Made by a program: the position numbers and the translations under genes. The notes under the pieces are model-generated. The model worked only from the letters and a program-made list of their open reading frames with translations. It searched no databases and was not told the DNA's origin. A stretch of 64,000 nucleotides of DNA. Source: Panicum virgatum. Taxonomy: Eukaryota > Streptophyta > Magnoliopsida > Poales > Poaceae. Location: NCBI RefSeq assembly GCF_016808335.1, contig NC_053147.1:20260913-20324912 (forward strand), read 5' to 3'. Of the stretch, positions 58,533 to 64,000 are shown in pieces (the stretch's first letter is position 1; the number at the start of each line of letters is the position of its first letter).

Positions 58533-60860
58533 CTTCAGTGCTCATGAAAGCAAGGTGTGTGAGCCAGCATTAGTGTAGAAATAGAGCCGGAAAGCAATAA
58601 CAAGGAGGGAGAGGGAGACAATCGATAACAGCAGGGGAACAATTGGGGCCTCAGCTCTCAGGACTAGGTTGCTACTTGTATGGAAAAATTGGACAGCTTG
58701 TCTTTTCCTCTGGATTGTATTGCTTAGCTCCGATTGATGATTGAAATTTCGGGATTTGCCCAGGCACATTGTATCTTGTGCAGTGCACTAGCTGGTGAAG
58801 GCCTATGATCTGCGTCGAAGGCTGCTGGTCACATGGCCGTAGCTGTGATGAAGGTACGAATAGCAGCAGAAGCCTGTAGTTGATTGGAAAATGCCGTAAA
58901 ACTTGGGTTCACGCCTCCATTTCTGATTGTATTTCTTCCTCCATGTTTTCAGCACATAAACAATGGTCTATGAAGCAACTTTTTTTTTCGTTGAAGCAAT
59001 AACAGATCGTTTATGTTTTTTTTATACCTGAAAAACTTTTGACCAGGGTTTCATAAACTTGACATGTTGGTCCCAAAGTCCTAATAACTAGCGTTCTCAG
59101 GTTTAACTGCTGGAATTTCGAACTGGTAATTTTACTCCTGTCACCTGTGTCGTATGTTATTTCTTTGCTGGGCACTGGGCAGGCTAGCAACTTGTGCATT
59201 ATATCCAGATAAGAGTCTGTGCTGTGGTTCTTTTGCTGAAGGCCTCGTTTTCTTCTTAAATGAATTTTGCTGAAGGCTTGTATCATGAGACTCGAATAGA
59301 ATGAATGCATGGACGAGAGCATTGCTCAAGGATCCACGTCTTAATACAAACACCTCTGACCTCTGAGGTCCGTTGCTCACTCTTACTTACCGTGCAAGTT
59401 CAATGGCCATGCAACATGCGCATTCAGTTCAGTTGTCTCCCCTGGTTTCCTTTGCTTTCCTCTCCTAGAAAGGATTTTCTTATCCCCGGCCGGGGTGGCA
59501 TCGCCAGTACCCCGGCTTGGACGTTGCCGGTCAAGATCCCAGCCATCGCCATCACTGGCTGTGCCGCCGTAGATCTCGGCCACTATGCGCCATGCCCGCA
59601 GGCCTCCTTGCTCGTCGAATAGCGCGCACCGCACCCGGTGGCTGGACCCAGGGCCCGGGGGGAGAGCGACACCGGGTCCTTCTCGCCGGAGAGAGCAGCA
59701 TCATGCAGCAGGGAGGCCCAAGGCGCCACGCGAGCAAAGTGAATGTTGGAGTTGGAACCATTCGACTCAACGTTTTTTCCAGCCCTGCGCGTGCACGAAC
59801 GCGCGCCCGCGTTGGGCTTTGCTCAAGGCGACGAGCCGGCGGCGCCTGACCCTGAACCCGCGGCGCGCCCGCTTGTCTTCCGGGACGTCGCGCGGCGCCG
59901 CGGTCACGGGGGCGCGGCGGGCACCTGGGGACAGCGCCCCGCGCGGCGCTTGCACGCGGTGGAGACGCGAGACTGTCGACGGAGACGTACGGGCCCAGTT
60001 TCTCTCGCCCGGGGCCGCGCAGGCCATGTGCGCGCGCGCGGCGGGCGGGGTCACGGGCCGGGGCAGGCACGCGGTGGCCGCGCCGTGGAGCTTGGCGCGT
60101 CCGACAGCTCGGTTGGCACTGGCCACCCGACCAGCGCGTGCCTGAGGCGCGCACTGTCGCCTCCACGTGAGGGCGAGGGCGCTGTCTCGCCGCGCACAGG
60201 AAGACCTAGCCATCGCCCCGGTGCGGCCGGCTCGCACACGCACGGTGCCGACCCCATGGGATCATCTACAACGTTGAGATCGACTTCCGGTGCACGGCGA
60301 TCGAATGATTACATTAGAGCACTGAACCGTACCCTCCTTTTCATGCACATAGCTAGACTCCTAGATGAGTATGTGACTCCCACATGTTTCCATTCCGAGA
60401 TGGCCATGGACCATTGGTCCTGATGTGAAAAAGCTCGCTCGCACCGGCCTGACCTGCCGGTACCACCACGGCACCACGTACAACAAGGGCCGGCAGACCA
60501 AATGATGCGTGCAGAGCAATCGACAGGATTCTAGGAGGGGCCAGTAATCCCCGTACAGTGGGGATCTCACGCAACCTGCAAAATTCAGAAGAAAAGAGTC
60601 TAGTTCCCGGACTGAAGTTCCCACCACCGAATAAGCAAAGGGTCTACCAGTAATTCATCAGCCACTGTCAGTACAACAAGGGCCGGGAGAGAGAGGATCA
60701 TGCTGGATGGATGCCACGGCACACTCCCCTCGTCTGCCACGTCTACACGTACCAAGCGGCGCGGGGACACGCGCGTGCCACGCAGATCGATGCCGCGGCC
60801 AAGTTCTTCCTCGCTTGACCTCACCACTCGCTCGCAGCTGCAAACATTGCACATTTGTAC
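58533..60860. other. Intergenic; GC-rich core without a recognised gene
   Basis: 59380-60300 is GC-rich and gives long frames on both strands. One minus-strand frame (59634-59383) reads plausibly (ALFDEQGGLRAWRIVAEIYG) but belongs to no family I recognise; it could be a captured gene fragment. A phrase 'gtacaacaagggccgg' occurs at 60478 and again at 60671, suggesting a local duplication. Confidence 0.4.
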
Positions 60861-60863
60861 AGG

Positions 60864-60871
60864 TATATAAT
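60864..60871 (+). promoter_or_regulatory. TATA box of the cysteine-rich gene
   Basis: TATATAAT about 100 bp upstream of the ATG at 60967. It is followed by a GT/CT-rich leader, as expected for a plant promoter. The promoter survived the CACTA insertion downstream. Confidence 0.6.
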
Positions 60872-61019
60872 AAGTGGCAACAGTCGGTGCATCGCCTGGA
60901 TTCATCTGCAGCCGTGCTCATCTGAGAGACTCAGACCCCTCGTCCGCTCGTCGTCCCCGTGCGAACATGCCGCTGGCCTTGCTCCTCCCACTACAGAATA
61001 GACATTTGTTTCAGGGCAT

Positions 61020-61165
61020 TTGTCCCGGTAGCCTTTGAGCCTGGGACAATAGGTGGTTTTTGTCTCGGGTCCAACGGCTAGCCGGGCTAGCGGGGGACAG
61101 GGGCCTTTTGTCCCGGTTGGAACCACCAACCCTTTTGTCCCGGTTGGTGTCTTCAACCGGGACAA
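61020..61165. repeat. Left subterminal CACTA array
   Basis: Repeated TTTGTCCCGGTTGG and its complement ACCGGGACAAAA, including a hairpin arm pair around 61132-61168 (GTCCCGGTTG ... CAACCGGGAC). The partner array is at 62955-63175. Confidence 0.85.
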
Positions 61166-61964
61166 AAAAACCTTGGCCCCCTTATCTCCTTCCCTCTCCC
61201 CCGCCCGAGCATTCAGCTCACTTGTTTCTTGCTGTTCTTGGCTCGGGAGAGAGTTCTTGCTCATTTCTTCACCACATTTGTAAAGATCTTTGATTCCCCG
61301 TCCATCCATCGGCGCTAAAGGTTTGTGGCTTGTTTTTCTCTTCTTCCTTGGCTTGTATAGCTCATTTCATGCTTTAGAAATAGAGAAAATATGTAGCTAG
61401 CTCATTTCTTGGACATTTAGCTAGATTGCATATGTAGGTGTGATTTTCTTTTAGATTTAGATGAGTATGTGGATAGTAGAAATTTTTAGAATGAGTGTAG
61501 ACACTTCATGTGATGTACTTGTATATATATGACCATATTGTGGATAATTGATTTTTGTATTCATGAATGAATTAATGAAATGAGTATATTAGAATTTTTT
61601 GTATTATGAATGGATTATATTGACACTCTAGTGATGTATTTATTCAGTCTCACATTGAAACCATCTAGAAGCTAAAAAATCTTTATTTCGAAACAAGTAG
61701 ACGTCGTTAATCTCCATCCAACGGTGATGGCACTACCTTTCGGGAATACACGATGCGCTATAAGCACGTCGCGAATCGGTTGGTCGCATCACCAGCACTT
61801 CCGATTGATAAGAAGACAGCATTTGACGCAGTCAGCATGGCCGTTGTTGTACTGAGAGCATATCAACGAGCATGCTGCCTGTGCCAAGTGTTGTGCCTAT
61901 TAATCGTAAATGTTGGTGCTGCGACTGGCCGATTGGTGACATCCTTGTACCGCACCGTATCCCC

Positions 61965-62443
61965 CGAAATTTGACAAGAAATTGAAGATCAAGACATATT
62001 TTGTGGTACGCACTTGGATGATTCGTTGCACGATTCATTAGTTTTATTATATATTCATGTAAATACCTGATAATTTCTTCTCTCTTAAAGTATATGAGGC
62101 AGAAACAAGGCACTGTATTGTGCGCATACTATGTATACGAGGACATCCATGGTCTGGTAGGTCATCCAAAGGGCTGGACAGATTGGGAGGAGGAAGTAAG
62201 TAAAAAAACTTGTTAATATTTTAACTCGTATTTTAAGTAGTCGAAATTAATTATCCCTTTTTTCCATAGGTCGAGGAGATGCGCAATAAACTCATACTGG
62301 AGAAAAAGATTATAGCGATTCAAGAACAATTCTCCGAATTTATTGTTGAGCAAGTCCTCGATCCAAAAGGTGAATTCTACTATGATGGAATATCTAATAT
62401 TGACAATCACAGCAAGTATGACAATATACGCGTATATATGTAA
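61965..62443 (+). pseudogene. ULP1-like (C48) protease fragment inside the CACTA element
   Basis: Three exon-like pieces are visible. About 61965-62005 encodes PKFDKKLKIKTYFV. 62091-62195 encodes MRQKQGTVLCAYYVYEDIHG and ends at a GTAAGT donor. 62270-62443 encodes VEEMRNKLILEKKIIAIQEQ and VEQVLDPKGEFYYDG, with a stop at 62441-62443. The Q-x5-C arrangement in KQGTVLCAYYV matches the catalytic Gln/Cys segment of the ULP1-like proteases carried by many plant CACTA elements. The His and Asp part upstream is missing or eroded, so this is a remnant. Confidence 0.7.
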
Positions 62444-62543
62444 TTAAGAACGAATATACCTATGTAAATATATATGTATGTCTATGTATTAAATTTCTAT
62501 TTATGAGTATGTATGTATTAAATTTCCAAAAGGCGAATTCTAC

Positions 62544-62615
62544 TATGTAATTAAGAACGAATATACCTATGTAATTAAGAACGAATATACCTATGTAATT
62601 AAGAACGAATATACC
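62544..62615. repeat. 24-bp tandem repeat, three copies
   Basis: Three perfect copies of a 24-bp unit containing 'aattaagaacgaatatacc'. A single copy also occurs near 62439. The preceding 'ccaaaaggcgaattctacta' repeats the ULP1 fragment sequence at 62365, so the block grew by local duplication. Confidence 0.9.
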
Positions 62616-62954
62616 TATGCAAATATGATGGAGTATGTATGTATTATATATATAAGAACTCCAATAATATATATGTGTATATATATATATTTATATAATA
62701 TTGGTCCTAGACATTTTCATATGTAAAGGAATTCACATGTATAGATATGTGTGTATATATATATATATATAAGTGAATTAATTTATATATGAAAACTATC
62801 TAGGACAAATATTATATAAGTAACTATATATATATGCATATATTAGTGGAGATCATACACACTGAATTCCAATACATAAATTTAATTGAAATGCAAAAGT
62901 ATAATTGAAATAGAAAAAGAATTGAGAAAAGGAAAACATGAAGAAAAAAAGAGA

Positions 62955-63175
62955 CCTTTTGTCCCGGTTGGTAACACCAACCGGGACAAAATGATGCGCC
63001 AGCCACGTGGGCACTGGCAGCACCTATTGTCCCGGTTGGTGTTAACAACCGGGACAAAAGGTCCTCTTTTATCCCGGTTGTCAGACCCGGGACAAAAAAG
63101 CACCCTCTTTTGTCCCGGATTGGCATTTTTGGTTGAAAAACCGGGACAACAGGGATTTCCCAACCGGGACGAATC
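62955..63175. repeat. Right subterminal CACTA array
   Basis: At least six copies of TTGTCCCGGTTGG or its complement lie in alternating orientation, forming hairpins such as that around 62960-62988. These are presumed transposase-binding sites. Confidence 0.88.
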
Positions 63176-63532
63176 AACTTTTTTTAGTAGTGTCCTCCTC
63201 GTCGCCGCCGCCCTTCCGCGGGCGAGAAGCGGGAGGAGGGCGTGGACCCCGAGGTGACGGCGTGCAGGCAGCAGTGCGCGGGGCAGCGCCAGTACGGCAA
63301 GGCCGAGCGGCGGTACTGCCTGCGGCAGTGCGACGAGTACTGCCGCGCCAAGCGCCAGCAGCAGGAGGAGCGGGAGGGGCCCGAGCGGGAGCGCGACCGG
63401 TGCCTGCACGAGTGCCGCGCCGGCCCGCCCAAGCCCGGATGCGAGCGCCGGTGCCGCGAGGCGTACGAGCGAGCCACCCACGGCGGCGGTAGGCCGCGCG
63501 AGGCCGCGGCAGACCGGATGCTTTGGTGGTGA

Positions 63533-64000
63533 GCGCGACAGGGAGCGCCGCGGTGGTGGTGCACGGGGTGTCTGTGTGTGTGGCGGCAGGCGAGTTGAAC
63601 GTTGAACCTGCGGGTTGTTCGGTTGGGCCGGCTACACACTGCTGGTAACCGTGGGCCGTGGCACAGCCGTGTAAAGAGTCATGCACTCGTGCATGGCATG
63701 TGAAATTGAAAACTCAGTTGCTTCCTCATTCGGTTCGTGCAGAGGAAGATCCTGAATTTGAGACTTTCTATTCCGAACAACCGGCGGCGAGGTGTTTCTA
63801 ATTAGCGAGTGAGCGCCAGGACGGTTCCTCGCGATCGATCCGACAGCCCTCCCACTTTACTGCTCCGAACTTCGTTCTTTAGTCTTTTTTTGTCGTTTTC
63901 CTTTATTAGCCTTTTACTACCCGGCTTCCGCAGATGCTTGCAACGCATACAAGTCCTCTAAACGTGCTTCACTATCCACTGAGACCACTACATGGACACT
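63533..64000. other. 3' flank of the cysteine-rich gene, no further gene seen
   Basis: Contains the probable 3' UTR, with GT-rich sequence near 63570. Nothing recognisable to the window end. Confidence 0.45.

Larger units (their letters stand above)
60989..63192. mobile_element. Non-autonomous CACTA (En/Spm) transposon, 2204 bp
   Basis: The left end is CACTACAGAA and the right end TTTTTTTAGTAGTG, so both termini are CACTA. The element is flanked by the 3-bp target duplication TCC (60986-60988 and 63193-63195). Subterminal arrays of TTTGTCCCGGTTGG occur in both orientations near each end. It has no transposase but keeps an ULP1-like fragment. It is inserted in the signal-peptide codons of a cysteine-rich gene. 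Confidence 0.93.
60967..63532 (+). pseudogene. Secreted cysteine-rich (alpha-hairpinin-like) gene split by a CACTA transposon
   Basis: The 5' part (60967-60988) encodes MPLALLL, the start of a signal peptide. The 3' part resumes at 63193 with more hydrophobic codons, then a mature region whose frame (from about 63205 to the stop at 63530-63532) carries Cys motifs C-x3-C-x13-C-x3-C (CRQQC ... CLRQC) and C-x3-C-x8-C-x3-C (CLHEC ... CERRC). Paired CxxxC motifs mark alpha-hairpinins, small disulphide-linked helical hairpins, which also occur in the N-terminal part of vicilin-like proteins. Removing the transposon with one TCC would not restore the frame: the signal-peptide frame stops soon after the insertion, so an additional one-base indel is implied (or an assembly error). 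The gene is probably non-functional in this allele. Its exact family is uncertain. Confidence 0.72.

Noticed and set aside
59552..60423. Frames of up to 226 codons
   Set aside because: Low-complexity GC-driven frames in competing phases; no recognisable domain.
62544..62615. CRISPR-like regular repeats
   Set aside because: Direct tandem copies without spacers, inside a CACTA transposon of a plant genome.
1..64000. tRNA, rRNA or organellar insert
   Set aside because: No cloverleaf with conserved A and B boxes and no rRNA core sequence was recognised; the only tRNA-related match is the LARD primer-binding site.

Overview
This is nuclear DNA from a flowering plant, almost certainly a grass. 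The evidence is the plant-type, intron-rich genes with very GC-rich first exons, and gene islands separated by retrotransposons and small DNA transposons with grass-type ends. The species cannot be fixed from the sequence; a panicoid grass is a reasonable guess. There is no operon, CRISPR array, rRNA or tRNA that I can support.

Layout of genes. (1) 1-2492, minus: calreticulin, missing its last exons beyond the left edge. (2) 8883-10115, minus: intronless F-box protein. (3) 29613-35807, minus: eight-exon ubiquitin-specific protease. (4) 37358-41194, plus: eleven-exon chloroplast outer-envelope beta-barrel of the OEP80/Omp85 type without POTRA domains, divergent from the protease. (5) 46729-47451, minus: LURP-one-related protein. 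(6) 50618-53484, plus: TFIIF beta subunit, with a GC-AG first intron. (7) 55720-57310, plus: mitochondrial single-stranded DNA-binding protein, with an intron in its 5' leader. (8) 58215-58532, minus: DUF1677 protein, convergent with it. (9) 60967-63532, plus: a small secreted cysteine-rich (alpha-hairpinin-like) gene, split by a 2.2-kb CACTA transposon inside the signal peptide and apparently also frameshifted. I built the exon models by hand. Every complete multi-exon model sums to a multiple of three, with GT-AG (once GC-AG) junctions.

Layout of mobile DNA. From 10759 to 24183 lies a tandem array of a large non-coding LTR retrotransposon (LARD type). It reads LTR, internal, LTR, truncated internal, on the minus strand, and the two copies are about 99.9% identical. 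Two solo LTRs follow: 24475-25870, with a perfect 5-bp target duplication, and 41926-46179, whose LTR ends resemble those of the LARD. Smaller insertions with readable target duplications include several PIF/Harbinger-like MITEs, three hAT-like elements with related ends, a 116-bp hairpin MITE, an RTE-type LINE fragment in a protease intron, a copia-type LTR in the envelope-protein intron, and the CACTA element carrying an ULP1-like protease fragment.

The genes are unrelated housekeeping and regulatory genes and do not form a pathway. I found no convincing previously undescribed biological system. The points most worth a second look are the young tandem LARD array, the CACTA-split cysteine-rich gene, the GC-AG intron, and the family of hAT-like elements.
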